Assembly (NCBI GenBank): GCA_001600635.1
Contig: BCKL01000010.1
Location: 88,747 to 152,746, forward strand
DNA length: 64,000 nucleotides
Direction of reading: 5' to 3'
Source: Leucosporidium creatinivorum
Lineage: Eukaryota > Basidiomycota > Microbotryomycetes > Leucosporidiales > Leucosporidiaceae
Position numbers and translations under genes: made by a program. The notes below the pieces were generated by a model that was not told the DNA's origin, ran no database searches, and was given only the letters and a program-made list of their open reading frames with translations. Shown piece after piece: positions 44,001 through 55,127 of this stretch (its first letter is position 1; the number at the start of each line of letters is the position of its first letter).

Positions 44001-44338
44001 CCCGCTCCGACCTCCTCGAAGTGCGCATCACCCTCGGCCCTCGAATCGTCTGGGACTCGCGCGCCATGGCCATCGAAGTCTCGGCGATGGAAGCTGCCCA
44101 CCCGACCTCGTCCTCCGAGGCCAACCAGATTGAGCTTCCTACGCAAGGGTCGGATCGGCAGAAGCATGCGCATGTGACTGTCGGGACGAGGGCGAATGAG
44201 ATTAGGCCGGTGGAGGGCAAGTTCTTGTTGGAGGCGGTAGGGAGGGGGGAGAAGACGACGAAGGAGGGTGGGGAGATTAGGGTGGTCGAGATGAAGGAGC
44301 TCAAGGTCGTCAAGGGTTACTTGGCGGGGTTGAGGTAG
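41067..44338 (+). CDS. TRL1: Fungal tRNA ligase Trl1
   Basis: Trifunctional enzyme that seals tRNA halves after intron removal and also joins HAC1-type mRNA in the unfolded protein response. Exons 41067-41738, 41802-42068, 42131-42803, 42868-43015 and 43135-44338 encode 987 aa; a start at 41181 (MLSARATTSKL) would give 949 aa and may be the real one, since the extra 38 residues look like a presequence. The ligase domain has the nucleotidyl-lysine motif KSNG (Lys241 in the long form). The polynucleotide-kinase domain has the P-loop GCGKTALG, built across an intron, and TQSDDF. The C-terminal cyclic phosphodiesterase domain has two H-x-T motifs (SPHVTLVH and HAHVTVGT). Domain order and length match the fungal family. 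Long antisense open frames over this gene are shadows of its GC-rich codons. Confidence 0.96.
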
Positions 44339-44606
44339 ATTTAGATAGCTCGGCTTTGCTTCGAGACGGTTGCGCTGGAAGTCACCCTCTCCACTCATCG
44401 GGGAGTTTTTTTGCGAAGGACGTTGATCTGCTATCGTATTCTCGCGAGCCCTTAGCGATCGATCGAGATGAATGCTAGTGGGTTACAAGGCTACAAGCAC
44501 GGATAGGAAGACTGAGCGGAGCGCGGCAGGGTGAGGGGGAAACGACGAATGGGGGGGGGGGNNNNNNNNNNNNNNNGGATCAAGGGGAAGGGAGCTGGAT
44601 CGACAA
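44339..44606. other. Convergent intergenic region with assembly gap
   Basis: The 3' flanks of TRL1 and the VAMP7-like gene meet here. A run of 11 G (44551-44561) is followed by 15 undetermined bases (44562-44576), so the assembly broke in a homopolymer. No gene is affected as far as can be seen. Confidence 0.9.
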
Positions 44607-45758
44607 CTAGTAGCAGTGAAGTCCGACTCCACACATGCTTGCGGCGATGATGTAGAGGAGAAGCTGTTGAGGGCGGGTCGAGGTCAGCATCGCCGAGCGA
44701 GACGAGCGGCGCCGAGCGAGACGAGCGGCGCCGAAGCTGAGACGGCGGAGAGAGATGTGGCTCACCACACCAGAGACGCCGATGGCGATCAACACCTTGA
44801 CGTTCTTCCACCACATCTTGCGCCTGTCAAGAGTGTGAGACCGGGTCAGCTCGGAGTTCGGCGCAGGTCTCGCTGACGCTGAGCTACGGTGGGCGAGATT
44901 GGGTGCCAAGGGCGGAGGAGGAAGAAGAAGCGTGATGAAACACACCTCAGGACGGTCGACCGCTTCCTGAAAGCACGCGCCTGACTCGACATCTGGTCGG
45001 TCTTGTCGACGAGAAGCTCGATCCGCTCGCCCCGAGACAGCACGGCGTCAATCGACTTGACCATGACATCCTGCGGGACGGGTAGAGAAGGTGAGTCATT
45101 TGTACTGGGAGCAAGAACCTGTCGACATCAGCACACCTTGACGCCAGCGAGCTCGGCTTGAGCGACCTGCGAGAAGCGAGAGGTTAGGACCGAGTCTGAG
45201 CTGCACGCGATTGCAAGCACACCTTGATAGGATCATTTGGAGGCGACTCTTCGTATTGCTTCTGCAGAAGGACAGCAGCATCAGCGTCAGCTCGACGGAC
45301 GATAGCTCGAACAGCTCGGACGAGGACGAACCATGAGCTTAGCGATGTCTCCCTCGAAGCTGTTGAAGCCATACGCCGGTGTATCTCCAATCTCCTCGAC
45401 CGAGTAGGCCGCGTTGAAGCGCTTCATGAGCTCGGCGAGGAAGCCAAAGGGGATCCGACGTCCAGCGCTGTCCTCGGCTACGCACATCACCACTACGTCG
45501 TTGGTCTTCTGGTAGTGTATGAGGATACTCTCGGCAGCGTAGGTGAGCTTGCTGTCCCCCGGTGGGATCTTGGAGAGGATCGTTTGGGTCGCTGCAAGAG
45601 GTGGCGGTCAGCGGACATCTTTCGCTGTTGCTGCAGGGTCTGTAGGCAGCTAGGGGAGCAAGGAGCTTACCTTGAGCGTAGCTGTTACCAGATTTGGAAG
45701 CATCGTGCTCGGCGAGGACGATGCTGCCTCTTGCTACGAGGGCGAATAGCAGTGACAT
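44607..45758 (-). CDS. Longin-domain R-SNARE (VAMP7-like)
   Basis: Tail-anchored R-SNARE with an N-terminal longin domain, 218 aa, acting in fusion with endosomes or the vacuole. Exons: 45758-45671, 45591-45332, 45261-45223, 45166-45137, 45070-44946, 44823-44766, 44663-44607; two are only 39 and 30 nt. The longin domain starts MSLLFALVARGSIVLAEHD and includes YAAESILIHY and FGFLAELMKRFN. The SNARE helix runs VAQAELAGVKDVMVKSIDAV then LSRGERIELLVDKTDQM, with Arg at the zero layer. It is followed by RKMWWKNVKVLIAIGV and a hydrophobic tail (LLLYIIAASMCGVGL). Domain order fits VAMP7 or Nyv1. One intron has a GTTCGT donor; another contains a 19-nt tandem duplication. Confidence 0.92.
44692..44729. 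repeat. Two-copy 19-nt tandem repeat in an intron
   Basis: The unit begins GCCGAGCGAGACGAGCGG and occurs twice head to tail (44692-44710 and 44711-44729), followed by a partial third start (GCCGAAGC). It lies in the last intron of the VAMP7-like gene and contains the CGCCGAG word seen in many introns of this window. Confidence 0.9.
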
Positions 45759-46395
45759 GGCTCAGATGACGAGGGGAGACGGCGCTAAGGTCGGAGAAGG
45801 TGCTGTAGGCTATTGGCTGGGGCTGGCGGATTTGTTGGGCCTTCGAGAAGCGAGGGCGACGACGGCGAGCAGGCGAGACGAAGCGGACCGAGGTCAAGAG
45901 GTGCGCGAGCGACGAGCTCACAGCTCTCAGCTTGGCTCCCGCTGCATCAGCTCGTTTCTCGCTTTCGACTCGCCTACAGCTCAGCTAGGATTGGACAGGT
46001 CCCCGAAAGTTCGCCGCTACTCGATTACAGCCACCTCTCCTTCGCCCGCCTCTCGACCGCTCGCTCAAAGCTCGAGCGGACTCGCTGTTGAAGCTGCTGA
46101 ACGTGAAGCTGCTCTGTTGGCAACTACGCTGTAGCGTTGTGCTCGGTCAATAAGGTGAGCTGTTCTGCCATGCTACACTGCTAGTCAAGAGCTAGTCGTC
46201 GCCGCTGAGGAGCAGCTTGAGAGCGCGAGAGCTGGCGCCGCCGAGCAGCAAGGAGGGAGTAGGATGATCGTGCCGAGGAAGCGCAGGCGGTACAAAGCGC
46301 CTCAAATGACCGGGCTGACCTCTCCTCGCCTTCTCGCAGCTCGAAGCCGCTTCTCACCCTTCGCCGAACCCGACTCTCCTCGCTCGCCCGTCAAG
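45759..46395. promoter_or_regulatory. Divergent promoter region, VAMP7-like/F-box gene
   Basis: This 637-bp region is read outwards on both sides. A 5' UTR intron end for the F-box gene is visible (GGGCTGACC branch, TTCTCGCAG acceptor ending 46339), so the F-box transcript starts well upstream. No other coding sequence was found. Confidence 0.45.
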
Positions 46396-47519
46396 ATGGC
46401 AGTCATTCAGGATCTCCCCACCGAGATCATCGAGCACATCTTCATACCCTCTCCCGACTACCGCGTCAACTACTCCTACCACCACACCGCTTGGGGCCAT
46501 TACCCACCCTGGCCGACCGAGAGAGTCTACTTTCTACTCGTCAAAGCGCTGGTCTGCCGCATGTGGGCGAGTATTTCGAGGAAAGTGATCAACGAAGAGG
46601 TGATTCTCAAGGGGACGCCGAGCGATCACGCAAGGCTGGCCCACCTCCAAGAGCTGGCGACCTCGCAGGGAGAGGCCATCGTCAGGCGCGTTCAAGTTCA
46701 GCGACCAGAGCCTCATGTGATGGAGCAATTCGGTGCCCTGACAGGACTCTTCGACCTTCATGTAATCGACTACCACAGCACGGTGCATCTACAGATGCTG
46801 CCGTTCAACATGCTCGACGGTGAGCGATCTTGCTCCCTCGCTTGCGCTGGTGCTGATCGCCGTCCTCCTCGCTGTAGGACTCAAAACTCTCGATCTTCAT
46901 GCACATCTGACCGAAGCTGCCGGCCAAGAGCACAGGTTCGACTCGCTAACCCGTCTTGCCGTCTACGTGGACTTGGTGCCCGTCGCTTTCCTCGCCTCGC
47001 TCCTCCGGGCCGCCACAAGGCTCTCCACTTCAGTTGGTATCATGACGGCGCCGTGCGGCCCAGCGTGCTCTTACCGCCGAGATTCCCTAGACCCGAGATT
47101 GCTCGACCGCGATTCAACCCCGAAGCCTCGGCGCACCTACACCATCTCTTGCCTGGCTTGACCTCCCTCGCCTCGCTTAGCTTGACGTGTATCAACCTCT
47201 CGGAGCTAGTTGACCTCCTTTTGCTGCTCCCCTCGAAGCTGGTCGTCTTCGCCATTGGGCACCTGCTTACCGGAATGTCTACGCTGTTTTCTCGGAAGCC
47301 TTGAGCGCCCCTGCTCTCGAGAACCTCAAGAGATGGAGGTATGACGGCTACTGCCCGAGCTCTATCCGCATCGACGAGCGTAAGCTCGAGTTTGAGCAGG
47401 CCTGCACCGAGCGAGGGATCGAGCTGCGCGACTTCAAGCGCCGCTTCACCGGTACGTCGTTGCTGCATACCTTCCGCGTGGACTTGTAGCTGACCATCAG
47501 CTATACTCCACAGACTGAA
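46396..47519 (+). pseudogene. F-box/LRR-like gene with two frame breaks
   Basis: The start MAVIQDLPTEIIEHIF is a good F-box opening. The first exon (46396-46819) encodes the F-box and continues across a normal intron to GA at 46878, giving GLKTLDLHAHLTEAAG and LTRLAVYVDLVPVAFLASLL. Near 47000-47020 the frame must change by one base to continue with KALHFSWYHDGAV and the leucine-rich LTSLASLSLTCINLSELVDL. A second change of the same sense near 47285-47295 is needed to reach SEALSAPALENLKRWRYDGY. No intron explains either break. A final GTACGT donor and a CCACAG acceptor lead to a stop at 47517-47519. Either the gene is decaying or the sequence has two indel errors; a young pseudogene with still conserved blocks fits both. 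Confidence 0.65.
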
Positions 47520-48207
47520 CCACCGACCGAAGTCCGTCCAAGACTTCCTTCCCTGCGCCGAGCCGAGCTAATCTGACCATTGCTCGTCTCGCAGAACCAC
47601 GTTGACACCCAAGGCCTTCGTCGCAGTGGCGTGCTACGTACGCACAGAGTGTTCTGCCTGCCTGTCGTCGTCACCTCGCTGACTCGTTACGATGTAGCAG
47701 GGAAAAGGAAGCTGGGCGCAAGCGAGTGGGTCGTCGCTGTAGCTGCTGAGACGAGACCAGTTCAAGAGGCGGATAAGAAGAAGTTCTGATATTTTGCTCG
47801 GAGCTTGCTGTACTTTGCGACGATACGCTCCTCGCTTACCTGCAGCTTGCGCGAGAGCCGAGGATGATCGCCGAGCGTCGGGGAGTCGGCGTCTTGCACG
47901 AGAGCAGAGGCTACGAGCGAGCCTTCTGACGCCTCCGAGCCGTTTCGTAGTCTAGCTGAACGCGAATCACCCTTCCCCAGCCCTTACTTCAACTCGACTT
48001 CGAAGCTCGACTGCACTTTCGCTTCTCCCCCATCTCACCTCGTCTTTGTTTCACTCGCTCGTCCCGTTACAAACGATTGATCCTCCGACCCGCTCTACAC
48101 GCCCAAACGCTCGCCTTACAGCAGTCCCAGCGCGCTGCCAGCTCGCGACAACCCGCTTTAGCGACATCTCAATTCCAAGCTCAGCAGCTCCAAAAGCGCC
48201 AAACGCG
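47520..48207. other. Intergenic region with leftover splice-like signals
   Basis: Plus-strand splice-like signals continue after the F-box stop (TCTGACC...TCGCAG ending about 47595; CTGACTCG...GTAGCAG ending about 47700). They may belong to a 3' untranslated region or to a lost C-terminal part. The right half is the pyrimidine-rich leader of the next gene. Confidence 0.35.
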
Positions 48208-50496
48208 ATGGACAGCAATGCGGGACCTTCGATAAGCCTCCTCGACCGCCTAGAACATGCTCTACAGCTGTCACCGCCTCAGCAAAGCGCGACCAAGAAC
48301 GCGTTGGAGCAGCTGGTCGGTGCGCTTAGGGAGCAGGCTCAGGCGCTGCAGCGAGGTACAGACGACATCGAGGTAAGCTCTCACTCTACCCCACTGCTCT
48401 ACGCCAGCTCACCCCCGCCTGTCGCAGTCCACGCTCTTCCTCGACCCATTCCCCTTCCTCGCTCTCCTCTTCCCACTGCTCGGCGTATCGGACTCTACCA
48501 CCGCCAAACACACTCGTGAAGCTATAGACCTCTTCGCTGCTCACTCGAGCGGCAAGGAGGTGGTGATGAGCCTGGGCGAGCGCATCAGCCGTCTCGTACC
48601 CGCCGACGATGGGAGCGACTTCGGCGGTGAAGGAGAGGAGGATGAGGAGCCTGAAGCGGACTGGAATGGTCAGCAAGCGGCTAGGGAGCTCGCGCAACTC
48701 ATCAGCATCTACTCGAAGGGTACGTCCGCTCTCGCAGCTCTTTCTCGGCGCTCGCTGATCTCAGGCTTTCGCAGTCCTTCCACGCATCAAGACGATTCGA
48801 CCTGTCAACTTTCTTTCATCTGCCACCGAGCAGATTCTGGGAGCTGTGGCTGTTCTCACCGACAGTGGAGCATTCGCATCGGCAGAGGGCGACGAGGGAC
48901 ATGTGCTCGCCGCCGACATCTTGCAGGCGGTAGCGAGCTTGATCGACTCGTTCGAGAACGAGACTTGGCTTCAGCCTGCGCGGGAAAGCGTGAGTCGACG
49001 TCCTGCTCCCTCGAAGGCTTCCACTAACGATCCTCTTCACTCGCAGGGACTCCCGCTTCTCAAAACCCTCCTCCTCTCGACTATCTCCCACCTTCACTCG
49101 CACCTCTCCGCCTCGTTGGCACAAACCTTTTTCGTAGGCGCATATCCTCGTTACCGGATCCCTGGGCGAGATACCTCGGTGCATCCTGCGGTCACACAGG
49201 CTTGGGCGGCTGCGATCGTGAGTCGGCTCAGAGCTCGGCTCGAGGTTCCCGCTGACCCTTCATCGCTCCAGAACATATCAAAACGACTCGCCTTTTCTCC
49301 CCCTGCGCTCTTCGCCATCGCTACCTCGAAGCCCTCCCCTCCGACGCTGGATTCGACCTCCTCCCTCGGCGCCTTCATCCTCCTCAACCACGATCTCGCC
49401 TCATCCCCAAACCTCCGCCCATCGACGCTAGGAGCCAATTCATCAGAATTGATCAGCAAGACCTTACGCCTTTTGATGGGCGCATTTGGAACGGGAGAGC
49501 CGGGCGAGGCGCTCAAGCTCGGCGAGGACGAGGCGCTGTTCTGGACTTGGTGGTGCGTGCAGGGCGCGGTGAGGGAGGGCGAGGAGCTAGATGAGAGCAT
49601 TCTGTTTACGCTGGTGGAGGTACGCCTTGCCCTTCTCTCTGAACGTATGCGACCGCGGCTAACTTTGCCCTCGCAGCTTCTCTCGACCTTCTCATCCCTT
49701 TCCCCAAGTCCCGCCTCTCGCTTCCTCGCCTTCCGACTACTCACCACGCTCGTACTCCGTGGGACTGAGAAGGAGGAGGTGCAGCTCATGATTCTGAGGG
49801 ACTTGATCGAGGACTGCCCCTTCGAGCAGATGAGGGTTGCGAGCATTGGGCTGCTGAGGGAGGTCGTGGCGGGCAAGCTCGAGATCAAGGTGCGCCGACT
49901 CACTTTTTCTCGTCGCTGACCCTCCTGGAGGGACGCTGACCCTCGCAAGCGCAGGAGCAGCACTTGGCTTCCGCCACCGCCGAGACCGCCGAGCCGACAA
50001 ACCCCTCCATCTTCCTCTCCCCACTTCTCCTCGCCGAGCTCTCCAGCACTCTTCTTCGGTTCGACCCTGTCGACCTACTCGCGCCTCCCCCTTCCTCGCC
50101 AATGGAGTCCATCAACGCCGCCGCTTTCCTCAAAACACACGCCAAGAGCACGATGGAGAAGCTCTCGCTCATCTACTTCCTGCTCGCTCGGGATCAGGAC
50201 GATGCTGTACGTCTCGTCTCTCTTTCACGAGGGTGGATCCTCGTGCCGTCTACCGAAGAATTCCACTGACTTCGTGTCGTCTTTGCTCCCAACCCCCTTC
50301 TGCGCCTCATCAGACGACCATAAACGCCACCCTTCCTACAACCGAGAGTCTCTTCCTATCGCCTCTACGGGTTGCCCTGAGAAGCTGGCTGATCGAGGCG
50401 GAGCAGCGGAGCGAATTGGGACATGTGCTCGAGTTGGAGATGCTGAAGAGCGCGCTGGAGAGGGTTGACAAGGCAGTAGAGAGCCGAAGACTGTAA
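48208..50496 (+). CDS. Ybp1/Ybp2-glomulin-like helical-repeat protein
   Basis: A 612-aa protein from eight exons: 48208-48372, 48428-48719, 48775-48989, 49047-49217, 49272-49619, 49677-49889, 49955-50206, 50314-50496; all phases close. It is mostly alpha-helical with repeated amphipathic helices (STLFLDPFPFLALLFPLLG, EAIDLFAAHSSGKEVVMSL, SRFLAFRLLTTLVLRGTEKE, MILRDLIEDCPFEQMRVASI). The layout and the LLFPLLG..DS opening resemble the Ybp2/glomulin family (Yap1-binding and kinetochore-linked proteins in yeast, the E3-ligase inhibitor glomulin in animals). An acidic loop (GGEGEEDEEPEADWNG) interrupts the N-terminal third. The family call rests on general pattern rather than a catalytic motif, so the role in redox signalling or ubiquitin ligase control is only a possibility. 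Confidence 0.65.
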
Positions 50497-50674
50497 ATGT
50501 AGCATGATCTGAATGCTGTCGGACATCGTTGCTGACGGGGCATTCGCGAAGCAAGCGGCTTTGGCTCGCCCGTCTCTCTCAAACTGCTCGCTGCTCGCCG
50601 GTCTCGATGCAGCTGGATGAGAAAACAGATAGAATGCGATAATAACCCCCGACGAACAACTATAACTAAGACGA

Positions 50675-53600
50675 TTAAGTGAGCTTGAGGCAGTCTGCGA
50701 AAGGGAGAACGGTCAGCGAGGGTGCGAGACGAGAAGGCAAGTCCGAGCTTACAATCCAGGTTGAGCTCGCTGGTAGGGTTGAGAGCCCAGTTGGGCATCG
50801 TAGCAGGTGCTCCACTGGCTCCGAAGATAGCTGTGAGAGAAGGAGAGGTCAGCTCTAGATTCGAGGCGGAGGGGAAAAGCGAGCGCCGAAGCGACTCGGC
50901 GAGGGAGAGGAAGACTCACCGAAAGTAGCGACGAAGACCATGAACTGCGTTCCACCATCGAGACCAGCGGAGAGCAGGTAATTGTACTGCGAGTAGGGAT
51001 AAGAGTCAGCTCAGCCGCAGAAAGAAGAAGCCGTCCGCGTCTCTCACCTTGCGGAACCAAGTGGCACGGTAGCGGCGGAGGTAGTATTGCGAGAAGAGGG
51101 CGATGAGCATGGTGGTGAAGACGGAAGAGTTGATTCCGACCGAGAGGTATCCGAGGCACCAGCAAGTCTGTGGGAGAGGCGAGGTCAGCAGCTGGTCGTC
51201 GCCGAGCAGCTTCAGGAGTCGAGGCGTCGAACGTACGATGGGGGTGACAGCGGCGTCAAAGTGCATCTTGGGGAAGAACTTGTGGGCGATCCAGAAGGGA
51301 ACGGGAACGAAAAGACCGATGATGATGGACATGGGAATGACTGTAGAGCGGGAGGTCAGCTTCGGCGCCGAGGCAGAGGAAGGGAGTGGAGGCTCGACCA
51401 AGGCCCATAATGAGAAAAGGGGACTTGTTGTGAGCCTCAGAGCCCCCAGAGAGTGAACGTACTGAAGTAGGGGGTTCCGGGACCATACATCGACTCGGCA
51501 AGGGCTCCCCAAGTGACGGCTTGCGAGTTGAAGGACTGAACTTGCTGTCCGGACCAAATGTTGGTGCCCTGCACGGAGAGCAGGATCTCGCGTTGGTTGT
51601 TGATGATGCTCTGCAAAGCTCGGACGGAGACGAAGGAGAGTGGAGGGAGGGGAAGGGGACGAAGAGGGGGGAAAGGGAAAGAAGCGGGGAAGGAGAGGCG
51701 AGGTCAGCATGAGCACAAGATCATGTGTAGCGAGTCGACTCACCTTCATGATGACAAGCTGCAGAATAGCGCCAATGATCGTGCCGACGGTTTGGACGAT
51801 GAAGGTCACGCGAGGCGGGAGCTTGGTGTACTGTCCCATCTTGAGGTCGCGAGTGAGACCACGAGCCTGCTGGACCGAGTTGTAGCCGTAGAGGGTGAAG
51901 TACATGTTCGCCTGACTGTTGCGAGGGACGAGGGCCGAGCCGAGCATCTGAGCGAGGAGCTGAGTGTCGGTCGAGAATCCAGTGACGGCGTACTGTAGGA
52001 GAGCGGGTCAGTCTCGCTTGATCGACTCGTACAGAAGCGGTGCTACTCACGACGACGATGACGAAGGGGAAGATGGCGGCACTCAGGATGAGAGCGACGA
52101 TGAGAGCCCACCACGGCAGCTGAGAGTGTCCAGCGTAGCAGGTAGCCATGGCCATAGCGAACGAGCAAGCGAGGACGATTCCGTACCACCACATGGGGAC
52201 CTCCTTGTAGACGCGCATCTTCTCGTAATGAGGGTCGGTCTGGGTTCCCGCGCGCCACTCCTTGATGGCCTGGACGATGGGCTTTCCGAACCAGAGGAAG
52301 ACTGCGTGAGAGGGCAGAGGGTCAGCCTCTGTGTTCGGAAGCATGGAGAGGGAGAGGCATACCATGAGTGAAGGTGGCTCCGATGGCGAGGTTGCAGCCG
52401 AGGTACTGTCGGTCGTGAGGAAAAGGAGACGCGAGAGTAGGGGAGAGGAGGCAGAAAGGTCAGCGACATAGACTCAGCACGGCGAGAGACGAGAGAGCAC
52501 TCACGTAGAGGGCGTTCGAGGCAGCATACCAAGGAAGGCCCTGCTCGGCGAGAGCGGTCGAGTTGAGCGAGTAGTCGGCGTTGAGGATGAGGGACTGGTC
52601 GTATTGGGTTCCGTTCTCGTAGAAGAGGTCTTGCGAGAGGAAGGGGAAGTTGCCGGCCTTCCAGACGTTGGTGACGCTGAGAGTGCGAGTGAAGAGCGAG
52701 GTCAGCGCCGAGACCAGATGCTCGAGATGGCGGCCGCATGATGAGTAGGACTCACTACATAGAGCAGAAGAGGATGCAGCAAAGTGCGACTCCGGCGTAC
52801 TGCGAGACCTGAGTGCTGAAGGGGGTGAAGAGAGCGCCGAGCGATCCTCCTCCCGAGCCGGTGTAGTTCCAGTCGAGGCAGAGGGAGAACATGCCGAGTC
52901 CCTCGTTTCCGTTGGATCCTCCGAAGATGCGAGTGACCCAAGGCGAATCACGCCTAGCCAGGCAGAAGATCGAGATACCGGTGAGAGTAGGAGCAACGAA
53001 CTCTGTGCTCGGCGAAGGCAGTAGGTCAGCGAAGACTCTCGCCATGGTGCTCTACAGCGGCTCATGCGCTGTATCGGGAGGTACAACTCACCAGGGAACC
53101 ACTCCCAGACGAAGATGGCGACGAAGACGTACCAGAAGAAGCGGAGGCGCTTCTTCTGCGCGGCGGCGTTGGGATCGCGGTGGAGGGCATCGAAGAGATT
53201 GACGGTTGGTACGAGGTTGGGGAAGACGATGTAAGTTGGGTAGACGGTGAAAGACCGAAGGAGTCCAGCGATACCGTATCCCTGCGCCACGAGAAAAGCT
53301 CGGGTCAGTTTCGGACCGTGAAATAACTCATAGGGAAGATGCTCGCCCAAAGTTGTGAGCCTAAGAGTACAAATATAGCGACTCCATAGTTAGGTGTGAT
53401 CTGGTAGTAGAGCTCATCGGCGGCGAAGACGGAGATGGCGAGGGCCGAGTCGGTAGCGGTCGAGGACATGATGACTGGAATTGAGAAGGTCAGCGGGGGC
53501 TCAGAGAAGAGATGTACGTCGACAAGTCGAGGACTCACGGATAGCGACATGCTCCTTGATGTTGAAGTCTCCGGGGTTGAGAAGTCCCCAGAAACCGGTT

Positions 53601-54175
53601 CGGCCCTTGGGCAAAATCTTGTACCAGGCCTTCCCGAGTATAAATGCGATGATTTGAAGGAAGAGCTGACTGACGTAGACAGTCTGAGGGCGGAAGTAGA
53701 AGATCTGGAGGATTGGATAGCGGCGGTCAGCGTCCGCTCAAAGTTTCGGCGAAGGGTCGATTAGCCCCGGAGCTCACCTGCCCAAGGACTGCAGCAAAGC
53801 AAGTCAATCCAATGCCGAGAAACCACATCCTCAGTGTGTGGATTGGGAGGGTGGGGTCATCCTCGAGCGAGATGCAACTGTGGAGAAGCAACAAGGCGGT
53901 CAGCTCCTTATCTCGGCTTCGGCGGGGCACGTCTTGAGCCGGACTCACCGAGTGGCAATGTCCTCAGCAGTCTCGATGGGGCGCTCCTTGCCGTTGGCGA
54001 GCCTGTTCTTCTCGTCGAGCTCATCCAGCTCCTCGTCGGCGGGGTTTTGGTGGGCAAGCTCAGGCTGCTTCTCGTCGGGGTAGGCGGGCGCCTTGTCGTC
54101 GGCGGAGACGCTGTTGTGTAGCTCAGCGCCCGAGATTGAGTCCTGCCTCTTGAATGGCATTCGGTGCTCCGTCAT
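50675..54175 (-). CDS. Oligopeptide transporter, OPT family (tandem copy 1)
   Basis: Proton-coupled oligopeptide transporter, 769 aa in sixteen exons: 54175-53949, 53877-53778, 53704-53539, 53474-53347, 53281-53092, 53002-52756, 52676-52505, 52405-52363, 52301-52051, 51992-51744, 51610-51463, 51340-51237, 51167-51048, 50986-50920, 50830-50753, 50694-50675. The N-terminus is hydrophilic and acidic. OPT hallmarks are FNIKEHVAI, the NPG-like LLNPGDFN, FPNLVPTVNLFDALH, FTLYGYNSVQQARGLTRDLK, GTNIWSGQQVQSFNSQAVTW and PVPFWIAHKFFPK. The fourth intron has no GT donor; a GC-AG reading (GCGAGC at 53346) closes the frame. The C-terminus ends YCLKLT in a 20-nt exon. The second OPT gene lies about 950 bp upstream on the same strand. 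Confidence 0.93.
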
Positions 54176-55127
54176 GGTGAAGGAAGGAAGTGCTGGGTCG
54201 AGCTCAGAATGAAGGGTAAGAGGAAGAGAGTCAAAGAGGCGAAGGCCAAGGCGCCACTTCTCCGGTCGTGTGCTCGGTGGATAGCGTCTAACGAGTGCCG
54301 GGGTAAGAAATGTGCTGCAGGTTGATAGTTCCTGTCCTTACACGCCTCGCCGGCAAGCCTCGAAGGGCCGAAGAGGGGGAGACGCATGGTCGCCGGGTGC
54401 CGAAAGGACCGAATCGGCGCTTGCTTGCCCACCCACGCGGTGGCAAGGACGTTGCATGTGATGGCGGATGGACTCGTCGGGCGAGGATGAGCGGGCGAAG
54501 CGAGATGAGGCATGCGACGGCAGCAGGAGGCAGCGTGAAGTCCGACGAGATGAGGTCCTGGCGGCGAGGTCGACAGCAGGGAGACCCCGCAAAGCAGGCG
54601 ATTAGAGTTGAGGAAAAGCAGGAGAAGCAGGTGGTGTAAGACGTGATAGGATACGAGGCATGTGTACGACGTCCTCCAGAGCGAGGAGAGTCGGAGATGG
54701 GCAGCGAGGAGCCAAAAGAAGCATCAGAGGGGCGAAGGGGGAGAGGGAAGGGGACGATGTATGCGAGAGATGAGAGGGCAAGATGGGATGCTGAGGTTGG
54801 AGGTGCAGAGCTGGGAGTTTGGTGAAGCAGAACGAGCGACAAACAGGAAGACAAGAGGCGTTTTGACTTGCGGCAAAGATGAGGGGCCGCCCAGTCCTTG
54901 GCTCGGTCGACTAACCGCGCTGCTAAAGTACGTCTAGCCTCTTTCTGTGGCGTACCATGCGTCACCGTGGGCATGACTGCGGTTCTGTAGCTCTACAACG
55001 ACAACCCCGGCTTTCACGCGGTGCTTCTGGCTCGATTGAGGCTTCAAAGGCTGCTCGGCGAAGGCTCGGCGCTCGCATCGGTCCAGATTTGGGCACAAAG
55101 GAGAAGTAGAATTGGCGAGGAAAGCTA
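54176..55127. other. Region between the two OPT genes
   Basis: Promoter of OPT copy 1 and 3' flank of OPT copy 2. A 228-codon minus-strand open frame (54974-54288) crosses it but is rich in Ser, Arg and Pro, shows no domain and has no supporting splice structure, so I treat it as chance. No repeat or RNA gene was recognised. Confidence 0.4.

Noticed and set aside
43154-44398. 414-codon minus-strand open frame over TRL1
   Set aside because: It is fully antisense to the kinase and CPD domains of tRNA ligase, Leu/Arg-rich, without a domain or splice pattern; GC-ending codons create such shadows.
54288-54974. 228-codon minus-strand open frame between the OPT genes
   Set aside because: Ser/Arg/Pro-rich, no domain, no splice support, and it ends against the OPT start region.
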